Source: Roseibium sp. HPY-6
GTDB taxonomy: Bacteria; Pseudomonadota; Alphaproteobacteria; Rhizobiales; Stappiaceae
DNA length: 64,000 bases
Reading direction: 5' to 3'
NCBI RefSeq assembly: GCF_040530035.1
Contig: NZ_JBEWCD010000002.1
Span: 62,001-126,000 of the forward strand
Part shown: positions 24,498 through 32,821 of the stretch, one piece after another
Numbering within the stretch: position 1 is the first letter of the stretch
Layout of the letters: each line of letters begins with the position of its first letter
The notes under the pieces: model-generated
The model's input: only the letters and a program-made list of their open reading frames with translations
Databases searched by the model: none
Told to the model about the DNA's origin: nothing
Made by a program: the position numbers and the translations under genes

Positions 24498-26050
24498 GAA
24501 GTTTCGCCAAAGAGATCGGCCTGGTCCGGCGAAGATTTCCTGCGCCGTCGCCCCCGGGAACGCTCCTGGCCCCGCATGGGTATGCCGCTCTTGCGGCTGC
24601 CATGCCTGTTCTGAATGTCAGCCGCCCTCCCTCTGAAGGCATGTCCCTTTCGAATGCCCCAGACCTTTTCTCGTGCGTCGCGTGCCGCGCTCACGTGATC
24701 AACAACCGGAAACGGATAGATCTTTCCGAGGACACTGCCTGCATTTTCCGCTTTCCAGGGCTGATGTATGTGGGCCGTGTCGATCTGTTGGAGTTCCGGC
24801 ACCCACCTCCGGACGAATACCCCGTCCGGGTCCTGATCCTGTCCCTGTTTGACGGGATTATAGATGCGGATCGTGTTGATCCCGGTGGTGCCGGACTGCA
24901 TCTGCACCTGCGGCCAGTGAATGCCGGGCTCGTAGTCTGTAAAAAGGCGCGCGAGATGTTCACCGGGCGCACGCCAGTCGAGCCACAAATGATAGCTGGA
25001 GACAGCAATCAGCATGGCGCGCATGCGAAAATTCATCCAGCCGGTCGCAGCAAGGCATCGCATGCAGGCATCAACGAAGGGAAGGCCCGTTTCGCCCGCT
25101 TGCCAAGCCGCCAGGCGTGAGCGATCTGATTCCCTGGGACGAAGCCCGTCATAGGCACAGTGAAGATTTTCAAACTCCAGGCGCGGTTCATCCTCCAACT
25201 TCTGCATGAAATGGCAGTGCCAGTGCAGCCGTCCTGAAAAAGAGCGCATGGCGCCCTGCCAGGTGCTGCGGCCCTTGAAATCGTTTTGTTTCAGGTCTTT
25301 CTGCCGCGCCCAGGTGGCTTGTGCGACTTCTCGCAGGGAAAGTGTTCCAAAGGTGAGATGCGGAGACAGCCTTGAGCAGGCCGTAAAAGCGCGAACCGGG
25401 GTTGCCATCGCAGCTCTGTAGGGCTTGCCGCGGTCGAAGAGAAAACTCTGTAAGGTTTCAAGACCGCGCGCGCGCCCTCCGATTTGCCGCTGAGGGCAGT
25501 GATCTGCAGCAAGTCCGATCGAGCTCGCGTCCGGCAGATTTCCGGGTTCGAGCGCATGAACTGGCTGCAGACGGGGAGGGTCGACAGGAGGTTCTGCCAT
25601 GAAACTGTCCCACTTTGCGGCCCAGCCATCCCGGCTTTTCAGACGCCGCAACACCCCGGTCTGGCGGCATTCTGTCCACGGAATGCCCTTCAGTCTGCAC
25701 CAGTCCGCGACTTTCTTGTCGCGCGTGTAAGTCCAGCCGTTGCCGGTTTCTTCATGAGACCAGAGACCTGCAATCACAATATCTTTTGAAAGATGCTCAA
25801 GTACTTCGACGATTTCGCCGGTCCGAATGATCAACGGTTGCCCCTGCACTGCCAGTTCCTGCTGCAGGTCTGCGAGGCATTCGTTCAAAAACTGATAGTG
25901 ACGCTCGGAGGCGTCGGGCTGCCGCCAGAAATCCGGCTCCACCACATAGAGCGGCAAGACAGGTCCGCGCAGGCTGGCACGTTTTAAAGGCGCATGATCT
26001 TGAATGCGCAGGTCTTTCTTGAACCAGACAACCTGTACGGTAAGAGACAC
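24494..26050 (-). CDS. cryptochrome/deoxyribodipyrimidine photolyase family protein
   Basis: Light-driven repair of UV pyrimidine dimers, or a blue-light receptor of the same fold. The N-terminal alpha/beta domain (VVWFKKDLRIQDHAPL) would bind the antenna pigment. The C-terminal helical FAD domain is well kept (TGLPFVDACMRCL, TGWMNFRMRAMLI, DYEPGIHWPQVQMQSG, RIYNPVKQGQDQDPDG). The C-terminal tail from about residue 465 is basic and may bind DNA. Start is a GTG at 26050 with a weak ribosome site; at 518 residues it is of usual length. It overlaps the DUF2256 gene and follows mmcB, so this is a DNA-repair group. Photolyase and cryptochrome cannot be told apart with certainty by eye. Confidence 0.92.
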   Translation of the reverse strand: MSLTVQVVWFKKDLRIQDHAPLKRASLRGPVLPLYVVEPDFWRQPDASERHYQFLNECLADLQQELAVQGQPLIIRTGEIVEVLEHLSKDIVIAGLWSHEETGNGWTYTRDKKVADWCRLKGIPWTECRQTGVLRRLKSRDGWAAKWDSFMAEPPVDPPRLQPVHALEPGNLPDASSIGLAADHCPQRQIGGRARGLETLQSFLFDRGKPYRAAMATPVRAFTACSRLSPHLTFGTLSLREVAQATWARQKDLKQNDFKGRSTWQGAMRSFSGRLHWHCHFMQKLEDEPRLEFENLHCAYDGLRPRESDRSRLAAWQAGETGLPFVDACMRCLAATGWMNFRMRAMLIAVSSYHLWLDWRAPGEHLARLFTDYEPGIHWPQVQMQSGTTGINTIRIYNPVKQGQDQDPDGVFVRRWVPELQQIDTAHIHQPWKAENAGSVLGKIYPFPVVDHVSAARDAREKVWGIRKGHAFRGRAADIQNRHGSRKSGIPMRGQERSRGRRRRKSSPDQADLFGETS

Positions 26051-26132
26051 GGATGCAGCACGCTCATTTGTCGGTGGTAACGGGACAGTCTACGCATCGC
26101 AAAACAAATGGATCGCCTCCAGCGTTCCGTGA

Positions 26133-26642
26133 TCAAATCCCCTCCGGGAACCGCCGTCCATCCGGATCGGAAATGTCTTGCAAGCGGTTGGCGGCATGAC
26201 GCGCGAACCGGTGGGTTACAGACTTTCGCGTCGCGGCCGCCAATTTGTGTTCCGGCGCTTGACGCAGGATTTCTGCACCAAATCCGTCTGAAACAATAAG
26301 ACCTGCTTCTTTCGGAAAAATATCCATCGGGACATCCGGGTGGGTTGCAAAGAAAAGCCGGTCGCAATGCTGCCTGTACTCGGGCCACTTCGTATCGGCG
26401 CGAAAGTCCGCAATCGATGATTTGACTTCAACGATCCAGAGCTCGTGCTTTGGTCCGAGCGCGAGCAGATCAGCCCGGCGAGACGAGGCAAGCGTAACCT
26501 CGGCGAGACACGAAAAATCCAGCTGACGCATGAGCCTTGCGGTTCCCCGCCAGACCTTCAACGCAGTTTCCGACTGCCGTCCGTCGACCAGCGGATCATC
26601 TAATCGAATGCGTCCTTTTGCGTGCTGCGAATTTTCCATCAT
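26133..26642 (-). CDS. mmcB: MmcB family DNA repair protein
   Basis: A nuclease-fold protein needed for mitomycin C resistance in Caulobacter, where it is SOS-induced. The core LMRQLDFSCLAEVTLASSRR leads to RADLLAL and to WIVEVKSSIADFRAD, whose E-x-K pair is the PD-(D/E)xK-like catalytic pattern; KWPEYRQHCDRLFFA follows. I place the start at ATG 26642 (169 residues). A TTG at 26690 is also in frame but would put the SOS box inside the gene. The SOS box directly upstream indicates LexA control. Confidence 0.9.
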   Translation of the reverse strand: MMENSQHAKGRIRLDDPLVDGRQSETALKVWRGTARLMRQLDFSCLAEVTLASSRRADLLALGPKHELWIVEVKSSIADFRADTKWPEYRQHCDRLFFATHPDVPMDIFPKEAGLIVSDGFGAEILRQAPEHKLAAATRKSVTHRFARHAANRLQDISDPDGRRFPEGI

Positions 26643-26651
26643 ACCTATTTT

Positions 26652-26666
26652 GTTCCATTTTTGTTC
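26652..26666 (-). promoter_or_regulatory. alphaproteobacterial SOS box (LexA site) of mmcB
   Basis: GTTC-N7-GTTC, written GTTCCATTTTTGTTC on the plus strand, equals the direct-repeat LexA operator of alphaproteobacteria. It ends 10 bases before the mmcB start codon, so transcription would begin very close to the ATG. Confidence 0.88.
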
Positions 26667-26774
26667 GCATAATGCAAGAGCTCTGATCAACCCGGTTTCC
26701 TAGGCGGGATAAATTGCCGGTTTCTAGATTTGTGCAGCGCGGCTATGGTGAAGGCTAGGAAACCAGGAGGGGTT

Positions 26775-27263
26775 ATGCGTTTCGATTTTCTTCGGCGGGC
26801 AATTGTGGTGACCGCAATTGTCTTCCTGCCGGTCAATGCCGCTAATGCCACCAAGGGTGATCTGAAAGTACAGGTGCCGAAATCTGCACCGCTTTTGAAA
26901 GGGCGGGCACTGGATTTGCGTTTTGCCGATTTCGCACAAGGAATCTGGGTGCGGGATTTGAACGACTGCCCGGCTTCGCGCATCGACCAAAGCGAACCGG
27001 GAAGCACATTGGCCATCTATCGCGGACTTTGGGAAATGCCCGACCGTATCTGCCAGGTCTACGGGGCCGAACTCGGGCGGCAGGACACGCAGCGCGCGGC
27101 CATCAATTGCGTGTTGGACAATGGCGCTGAATCGATCGAACTCGTGACGGTGCAGCCACGCGGAACCCGTGGTCTGTTGGTCCAGGAGGGCGAGCGGCCC
27201 CCGGTTCATTTTCGCTTTTGTGAAATGATCACACCGGTCCTGAAGGCGGAAGACGGGCAATAG
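26775..27263 (+). CDS. exported hypothetical protein
   Basis: A 162-residue protein with a signal peptide (MRFDFLRRAIVVTAIVF to NAANA). The mature part has four cysteines, probably two disulfides, and no motif I recognise. The ATG at 26775 has AGGAGGGG 5 bases upstream, much better than the upstream in-frame ATGs. It is divergent from mmcB and convergent with the SulP gene, so it is a single-gene unit. Confidence 0.7.
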   Translation: MRFDFLRRAIVVTAIVFLPVNAANATKGDLKVQVPKSAPLLKGRALDLRFADFAQGIWVRDLNDCPASRIDQSEPGSTLAIYRGLWEMPDRICQVYGAELGRQDTQRAAINCVLDNGAESIELVTVQPRGTRGLLVQEGERPPVHFRFCEMITPVLKAEDGQ

Positions 27264-27281
27264 GTTTTTCGCGGAGAAATC

Positions 27282-29066
27282 TTAAATCACAGGTCCGGTC
27301 CAGGCGGGTGTTTTAGCCGGATCTTTTTTGCCGTCTCCATTCGCGATATGGGATGTCAGCGGATCAAGCGTTGAAAGTGCGTCGTACTGACTCAGGAACA
27401 CCTGGCCTGAAAGCTCTTGCAGGAAATCAGAGCGCTTCAGGCGGTCCATGACCGGCCCTTTGACTTCTGAGAGGTGGAACTGAACGCCTGCTTCCGAAAG
27501 CCGGTGATTGATGGCTTCCAGGCTTTCAAGGGCGCTTGCGTCAATCGCGTTGACCGCCGGGCACATGAGCACAATGTGTTTGAGTTCAGGCCTTTCCGCC
27601 ACAAGCTGGTAGACTCTGTCTTCCAGAAATCTGGCATTGGCAAAGAACAGGCTCTCATCGACCCTGAGCGTTAGCACACTGTCGCCCGTCACCACCTTGT
27701 GCCGGTCGACATTGCGGAAATGTTCTGTGCCCGGAATAACGCCCACGACGGCCATATGGGGTCTGCTGCTGCGGTAAAGATGAAGCGCCAGCGATAGCGC
27801 AACGCCCGTGACGACACCGGTTTCGACCCCGACGAAAAGTGTTACCAGAATTGTGACGGCCATCGCCGAAAAGTCGGCTTTTGAATAGATAAATGTGCGC
27901 TTGATGGCCGCAAAATCGACGAGAGATAAGACCGCGACAATAATGGTTGCGGCAAGCGTTGCCTGCGGAAGATTGGACAGAAGAGGGGTCAGGAAGAGTG
28001 CTGCCAGTGCAATGCCGACAGCGGTAAAGGCTCCTGCGGCCGGTGTTGCGGCTCCGGCATCGAAATTGACGACCGAGCGCGCAAATCCTCCGGTAACGGG
28101 ATAACCGCCCGAGACAGCGGAGGCGATGTTTGATGCGCCAAGACCGATAAGCTCCTGATCCGGGTCTATCCGTTGGCGCCTTTTAGCTGCAAGTGTCTGC
28201 GCGATCGAAACAGATTCCACGAAGCCAATGACCGAAATCAGTAATGCCGGCCCTGCCAGAGCAAGCCACAGTTTGCTGTCAAAGCCGGGAAGCTGCGGAG
28301 TTGGTAGGCCCTGCGGGATGTCACCGACAAGACGCACGCCCTTGTCCGCCAGGCCAAAGAAGGCTGCGCCGAGCGTCGTGACAGCCACGGCTGCGACGGG
28401 CCCGGCTTTTGCAAGAATATCGGCAAGAAATACACCCGAACCGAGGCGCAACAGACGCTTCTTGAGACCTTTTCGCGCCCAGAACAGAAAAGCTGTCGCG
28501 CCTGCCCCGATCGCAAACGTGAGCCAGTTGATTTCATGCGCATGCTGCAATATCGACTGCAGGATCTCAATAAGCGTGTGGCCACTGGCCGGTATGCCGA
28601 GGATATGCTTCAACTGACTGGTGGCAATCAGCAATCCGGACGCGGTGATGAAACCTGAAATCACCGGATGACTGAGCAGGTTGGCCAGAAATCCGAGACG
28701 CAAAAAGCCCATGACCAGCAGAATGATGCCGGATAGTAACGCCAGAACGATCGCGGCACCTAAATACTCCGGTGTGCCCTGCGCTGCGAGTTCACCCACT
28801 GCCGAGGCGGTCATCAGGGAAACGACCGCAACCGGTCCAACGGCAAGGGCGCGGCTCGTGCCAAAGAGCGTATAGGCAACCAGCGGCAGGATGGACGCAT
28901 ATAGGCCGACTTCAGCAGGTAACCCTGCAAGCAAGGCGTAGGCAAGCGATTGCGGTATCAGCATGATGGTCACAATGACCGCCGCTACGAGATCGCCCGT
29001 CGCCGTGGCCCTGTCATACGTGCGGCCCCAGTCAAGAATGGGCAGGTAGCGCTGTATGAATTTCAT
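27282..29066 (-). CDS. SulP family inorganic anion transporter with STAS domain
   Basis: Membrane carrier of the SLC26/SulP family (594 residues), with about ten to twelve hydrophobic segments and the signature TVMLIPQSLAYALLAG-like stretch (here IMLIPQSLAYALLAGLPAEVG) in TM1. The C-terminal cytoplasmic STAS domain covers about residues 440-560 (LTLRVDESLFFANARFLED, LMCPAVNAIDASALESLEAI). Starts at ATG 29066 or GTG 29084 are both possible, each with a weak ribosome site. It is the last gene of the sulfide-oxidation operon, so it may export sulfate, sulfite or thiosulfate formed there, or take up an anion; the direction cannot be read from the sequence. Confidence 0.92.
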   Translation of the reverse strand: MKFIQRYLPILDWGRTYDRATATGDLVAAVIVTIMLIPQSLAYALLAGLPAEVGLYASILPLVAYTLFGTSRALAVGPVAVVSLMTASAVGELAAQGTPEYLGAAIVLALLSGIILLVMGFLRLGFLANLLSHPVISGFITASGLLIATSQLKHILGIPASGHTLIEILQSILQHAHEINWLTFAIGAGATAFLFWARKGLKKRLLRLGSGVFLADILAKAGPVAAVAVTTLGAAFFGLADKGVRLVGDIPQGLPTPQLPGFDSKLWLALAGPALLISVIGFVESVSIAQTLAAKRRQRIDPDQELIGLGASNIASAVSGGYPVTGGFARSVVNFDAGAATPAAGAFTAVGIALAALFLTPLLSNLPQATLAATIIVAVLSLVDFAAIKRTFIYSKADFSAMAVTILVTLFVGVETGVVTGVALSLALHLYRSSRPHMAVVGVIPGTEHFRNVDRHKVVTGDSVLTLRVDESLFFANARFLEDRVYQLVAERPELKHIVLMCPAVNAIDASALESLEAINHRLSEAGVQFHLSEVKGPVMDRLKRSDFLQELSGQVFLSQYDALSTLDPLTSHIANGDGKKDPAKTPAWTGPVI

Positions 29067-29151
29067 TTGCAAACTTTCTGGCACCGACGTGAAACGAGCC
29101 GGTTACCCGGCTCGATTTGCTTGACACCCACTAACTTGCTCAAAAGCATTG

Positions 29152-30828
29152 TTAAGCAGCTGACACTTTTTCCGGCTTCGCCATCCACTCTTTGCCGCGC
29201 AGCATCGCACGCCAATAAACAGGTGGCAGGATCCGTTCCTTTAAGAGCCATGCCGTCCGCGTTGGTCTGGTCCCGTCCACCAGCCAACGCGGAAAGCTCG
29301 GCAACAGCGTGCCGCCGTAGCCGAATTCGGCCAGGACGATCTTGCCGCGCTCGACCGTGAGCGGACAGGATCCATATCCGTCATACTGAGCCGTGGCACT
29401 GTGGCCGTTGATATCCGAAATCAGATTTTCGGCGACGACTGGAGCCTGCTTGCGCGCTGCTGCCGCCGTTTTTGCGTTGGGAGCGTTCATGACGTCGCCG
29501 AGGGACCAAACGTTCTCATAAGTCTTGTGGCGAAGCGTCGACTGGTCGACATCAACCCACCCCGCTGCGTCAGCCAGCGGCGATACCCGGATGAAATCCG
29601 GCGCGCACTGCGGCGGTGTCACGTGGATCATGTCGAATTCGATATCGACCTGGCGCGCTTCCTTGTCCGCTTCGCGCACCTCGAAGGTCGCGCGCTTTGC
29701 AGGCCCGTCGATCGAAACCAGGTTGTGAAAGAAATTCAACGCGATGCCGTAGCGTTTTACATAGTCCATGAGGGCGGGAACGTAGTCCTTCACTCCGAAC
29801 AGGGCGCCGCCTGCGTTCATGAACTGAATGTCCATATTGCCGAGCCTTGCCGTTTTTTGCCAATGATCGGCTGACAGGTACATGGCCTTTTGAGGCGCAC
29901 CGGCGCATTTGATCGGCATTGGCGGTTGTGTGAAGACCGCGCGGCCTGTTTGTGTCTCCCGAACCAGTTGCCAGGTGTAGGGTGCTAGGTCATACCGATA
30001 GTTCGACGTCACGCCGTTTTTGCCAAGCGTGTCGACAAGCCCTTCAACGCCATGCCAATCAAGTTTCAGACCGGGACACACGACAAGACGGCCATATTTC
30101 ACGACCCTGCATCCGTCCAGAACAACCGCGTTGTCTTTCGGTTCAAACGCCGCGACCGCCGACTTGATCCAGTGAACGCCTTTGGGAATGAGCGACCCCA
30201 TGGTCTTGGCGGTATGAGCAGCATCGAAAACGCCGCCTCCGACCATGGTCCAGCCGGGCTGGTAGTAGTGGACGTCGGCTGGATCGATGACGGAGATCTC
30301 GAGATCCGGTTTCCGGGAAAGGAGACTGGACGCAACGGATATGCCGGCGGCACCGCCTCCGACTATGACAACGTCGAAGCGCGCGTCTTCGGCGGTTTCC
30401 GTTGGCGTGCGTCCGCCATTCACGATACGGCGGACTACTCCCGCCATGTCGTATCCGGCAGTCTTCGTCCGCGCCAGGATATCGGCAACGGAAAGCGACC
30501 CGGCCTGTGACAGTGACCAGAGCGTTGCCGATCGTGTTCCTGTCCGGCAATAGGCAAACACCGGTTTTGGCAATCTTTTTAAAAGATCGCCGAACTCTGC
30601 CGCATCTTCGTCCCGGACCTTCCCGGCAACGATGGGAAGATAATGCGTTTCGATACCGCATTTGCTCGCAGCAGTCTCGATCTCTTCGAAGGTCGGCTGG
30701 TCTGCGCCTTCGCCATCCGGCCGGTTACAGATAACGGACCGGAAACCTGACTGCGCAATGTCAGCAATATCTTCCGGTTTTATTTGAGGCGCAACGGAAA
30801 GCTGCTCATCGATCTTGTTTGTTGGCAT
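29152..30828 (-). CDS. sqr: DUF442 sulfurtransferase-like domain fused to sulfide:quinone oxidoreductase
   Basis: Residues 1 to about 110 form a DUF442/TIGR01244 domain (dual-specificity-phosphatase fold) with the thiol loop YCRTGTRSATLW, thought to carry a sulfane sulfur. From residue 150 follows a type II, mitochondrial-SQOR-like flavoprotein: FAD loop VVIVGGGAAGISVAS, and the redox cysteine in PPMPIKCAGAPQKAMY. The second redox cysteine of human SQOR (in its GDC segment) is replaced here: the matching stretch reads SLGDVMNAPNAKTAAA. The enzyme would oxidise sulfide to persulfide and pass electrons to quinone. It lies between the persulfide dioxygenase-like gene and the SulP gene, all on one strand. 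Confidence 0.9.
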   Translation of the reverse strand: MPTNKIDEQLSVAPQIKPEDIADIAQSGFRSVICNRPDGEGADQPTFEEIETAASKCGIETHYLPIVAGKVRDEDAAEFGDLLKRLPKPVFAYCRTGTRSATLWSLSQAGSLSVADILARTKTAGYDMAGVVRRIVNGGRTPTETAEDARFDVVIVGGGAAGISVASSLLSRKPDLEISVIDPADVHYYQPGWTMVGGGVFDAAHTAKTMGSLIPKGVHWIKSAVAAFEPKDNAVVLDGCRVVKYGRLVVCPGLKLDWHGVEGLVDTLGKNGVTSNYRYDLAPYTWQLVRETQTGRAVFTQPPMPIKCAGAPQKAMYLSADHWQKTARLGNMDIQFMNAGGALFGVKDYVPALMDYVKRYGIALNFFHNLVSIDGPAKRATFEVREADKEARQVDIEFDMIHVTPPQCAPDFIRVSPLADAAGWVDVDQSTLRHKTYENVWSLGDVMNAPNAKTAAAARKQAPVVAENLISDINGHSATAQYDGYGSCPLTVERGKIVLAEFGYGGTLLPSFPRWLVDGTRPTRTAWLLKERILPPVYWRAMLRGKEWMAKPEKVSAA

Positions 30829-30856
30829 TGTGTCCTCCCTGGGTTTGCGAAAGTCT

Positions 30857-31753
30857 CTAGATCCCGTTCACCGGGACCTTCAGGAAGGTTTTTCCGCTGT
30901 CGTCGGCCGGTGGCAGTTTGCCCGCTCGCATGTTGACCTGAAGGGACGGGATGATCAGCTTCGGCATGGCCAACTGCGCATCGCGTTCCGTGCGGAACTT
31001 GACGAAGTCCTCCTTCGACTTGCCCCCGCCGACATGGATGTTGTGCTCTTTCTCGTCCCCGACCGTGGTCTCCCACTGGATGTCGCGCCCGTTCGGGCCA
31101 TAGTCGTGGCACATGTAAAGCCGCATCTCGTCCGGCAGCGCCAGGACCTTCTGGATTGAATCGTAGAGCATGGCCGCATCACCGCCCGGAAAGTCCGCCC
31201 GCGCAGAGCCCCCGTCCGGCATGAACAGCGTATCGCCCGCAAAGGCGGCATTCCCCATCACATGCACCATGCAGGCCGGTGTGTGCCCCGGGGTCGACAT
31301 GGCAAAGGCCGTCATCCCGCCGATCGTGTAGGTATCGCCGTCCTGGAACAGGCGGTCGAACTGGCTGCCGTCGCGCTGGAACTCCGTGCCCTCGTTGAAC
31401 ACCTTGCCGAAGGTTTCCTGCACCACGGTGATCTTGTCGCCGATGCCCAGCTTGCCGCCGAGCTTTTGCTGGATATAGGGCGCACCGGACAGGTGGTCGG
31501 CATGGACATGAGTTTCGATCAGCCATTCCAGCTCCAGGCCGTTGTCCTGGATATAGGCGATGATTTCATCCGCATTGTCATAGGTGATCCGCCCGGCGGC
31601 ATAGTCGATATCCATGACGCTGTCGACGACCGCGCAGGCATTCGACGCCGGGTCCTTGACCACATAGCTGATGGTATTCGTTGCCGGATCGAAGAACGCC
31701 TTCACCTCGGGGACAACAGCCATGTCGACCGGGTAATTCGAACGGATCATCAT
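30857..31753 (-). CDS. blh: metallo-beta-lactamase fold hydrolase, persulfide dioxygenase-like (Blh type)
   Basis: A 298-residue MBL-fold protein with the metal site THVHADHLSG, the HTPACMVH and GDTLFMPDGG ligand regions; it resembles ETHE1/Blh persulfide dioxygenases, which turn glutathione persulfide to sulfite with one iron. The ATG at 31753 or 31750 follows GGAGG. In this operon it would act on the product of SQR. The gene is by eye richer in GC at third codon positions than those around it. Glyoxalase II-like activity is an alternative, but the sulfur context favours the persulfide role. Confidence 0.9.
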   Translation of the reverse strand: MMIRSNYPVDMAVVPEVKAFFDPATNTISYVVKDPASNACAVVDSVMDIDYAAGRITYDNADEIIAYIQDNGLELEWLIETHVHADHLSGAPYIQQKLGGKLGIGDKITVVQETFGKVFNEGTEFQRDGSQFDRLFQDGDTYTIGGMTAFAMSTPGHTPACMVHVMGNAAFAGDTLFMPDGGSARADFPGGDAAMLYDSIQKVLALPDEMRLYMCHDYGPNGRDIQWETTVGDEKEHNIHVGGGKSKEDFVKFRTERDAQLAMPKLIIPSLQVNMRAGKLPPADDSGKTFLKVPVNGI

Positions 31754-31788
31754 CTTTCCTCCATGGGGTAAGCCAGTCGCCGAAGTGA

Positions 31789-32229
31789 TCAGGCGCTGGC
31801 CGGTTGTTTGCTAAGGACTGTGCGGGTTGCCCATCTGGCAGCTAGCATGCCGGCCAGGATGAAAACTGCCGCTAGAGCGGGTTCGGCCAGTCCGAGGCCA
31901 AGAACAGGCACGAGGCCACCCGGGCAAAATCCGGCCATACCCCAGCCGATACCGAATACCGCGGAACCTCCGATAAGTTTCAGATCGAGGTCACGCCTGG
32001 CGGGCAGCGCAAAGGATCGTTCAAGAACGGGTTCGGACCTTTTGAGGACCAGGCGATAGCCGATCGCCGTGACAAGAAGGGCCCCTCCCATGACGAAGGC
32101 GAGACTTGGGTCCCATGTTCCCGCGACATCGAAGAAGTTCAGGACTTTTGCCGGATTTCCCATTCCGGACACCAGGATCCCCGTGCCGAAGACGAGGCCG
32201 ATGACAAAGGCTGAGAATATGCGAGCCAT
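31789..32229 (-). CDS. YeeE/YedE family protein, sulfur-compound permease half (PmpB/DUF6691-like)
   Basis: A 146-residue membrane protein with about four hydrophobic segments and GMAGFCPGGLVP, whose cysteine is the conserved sulfur-relay type of the YeeE/YedE family. The ATG at 32229 has GGAGG 6 bases upstream; the next gene upstream ends only one base away. The two short YeeE/YedE proteins together make the equivalent of one full-length TsuA-type carrier, likely moving thiosulfate or another sulfur species. Confidence 0.88.
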   Translation of the reverse strand: MARIFSAFVIGLVFGTGILVSGMGNPAKVLNFFDVAGTWDPSLAFVMGGALLVTAIGYRLVLKRSEPVLERSFALPARRDLDLKLIGGSAVFGIGWGMAGFCPGGLVPVLGLGLAEPALAAVFILAGMLAARWATRTVLSKQPASA

Positions 32230-32230
32230 G

Positions 32231-32659
32231 TCAGCCTCCAAAAGCATGCCTGATCACAAACACGGTGATCAAAGCGGTGGTCATGAAAGTGAGTGTTGCC
32301 GTGATCGAGCGTCCTGACAGGCGTGACATTCCGCAGACACCATGACCGCTCGTGCAGCCGGACCCAAGCGTCACGCCGATACCGATGAGAAAGCCGCCGG
32401 CGGCAAGAAGTGGCGTCGACACCGGTATCTCGATTTCCGGCACCCCACCGGTCACAACCAGCAGAACCAAAGGGCTGAGGATCATTCCTGCGACAAATGC
32501 CGCACGCCAGGTCCAGTCCTGATTGAACTGCAGGCTTAGCAACCCGTTCACAATACCGCTGATCCCGGCGATACGCCCGTGCAACATCATCAGGGCAACC
32601 GCTGCCAGTCCGATCAGCAAACCGCCCGTAAGGCTTTGAAGAGGTGTGAAGTCAGTCAT
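32231..32659 (-). CDS. YeeE/YedE family protein, sulfur-compound permease half (PmpA-like)
   Basis: A 142-residue membrane protein with the hallmark GSGCTSGHGVCGMSRLSGRS. It is the first gene of the sulfide operon. The ATG at 32659 has GGAG 5 bases upstream; the preceding ATG at 32662 is nearly as good. It pairs with the YeeE/YedE gene directly downstream. Related operons in Agrobacterium and Xylella (bigR-blh-PMP) are repressed by BigR until sulfide or persulfide appears. Confidence 0.88.
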   Translation of the reverse strand: MTDFTPLQSLTGGLLIGLAAVALMMLHGRIAGISGIVNGLLSLQFNQDWTWRAAFVAGMILSPLVLLVVTGGVPEIEIPVSTPLLAAGGFLIGIGVTLGSGCTSGHGVCGMSRLSGRSITATLTFMTTALITVFVIRHAFGG

Positions 32660-32668
32660 CATGGCTCC

Positions 32669-32699
32669 ATATTTAGATTATTTTCGAATATATGAATAT
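32669..32699. promoter_or_regulatory. AT-rich imperfect palindrome, BigR/SqrR-like operator
   Basis: A 31-base stretch from ATATTTAGATT to TATATGAATAT with symmetric outer arms (ATATT/AATAT) lies directly before the first gene of the sulfide operon, in the position where the persulfide-sensing ArsR-type repressors BigR and SqrR bind. The match to a published operator is by resemblance only. No arsR-type gene is in the window. Confidence 0.5.
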
Positions 32700-32821
32700 A
32701 ATGAAAAAGTAGCAAGCCGATTTTCGCACTTGGCGGAAGGCTTCATCCGGGCCGTGCCGAAAACCGGTTTAGGGAAGATGGGCGGTTACAACGCGCTGAA
32801 GGCCGAAGATTCAAGTCCCGG

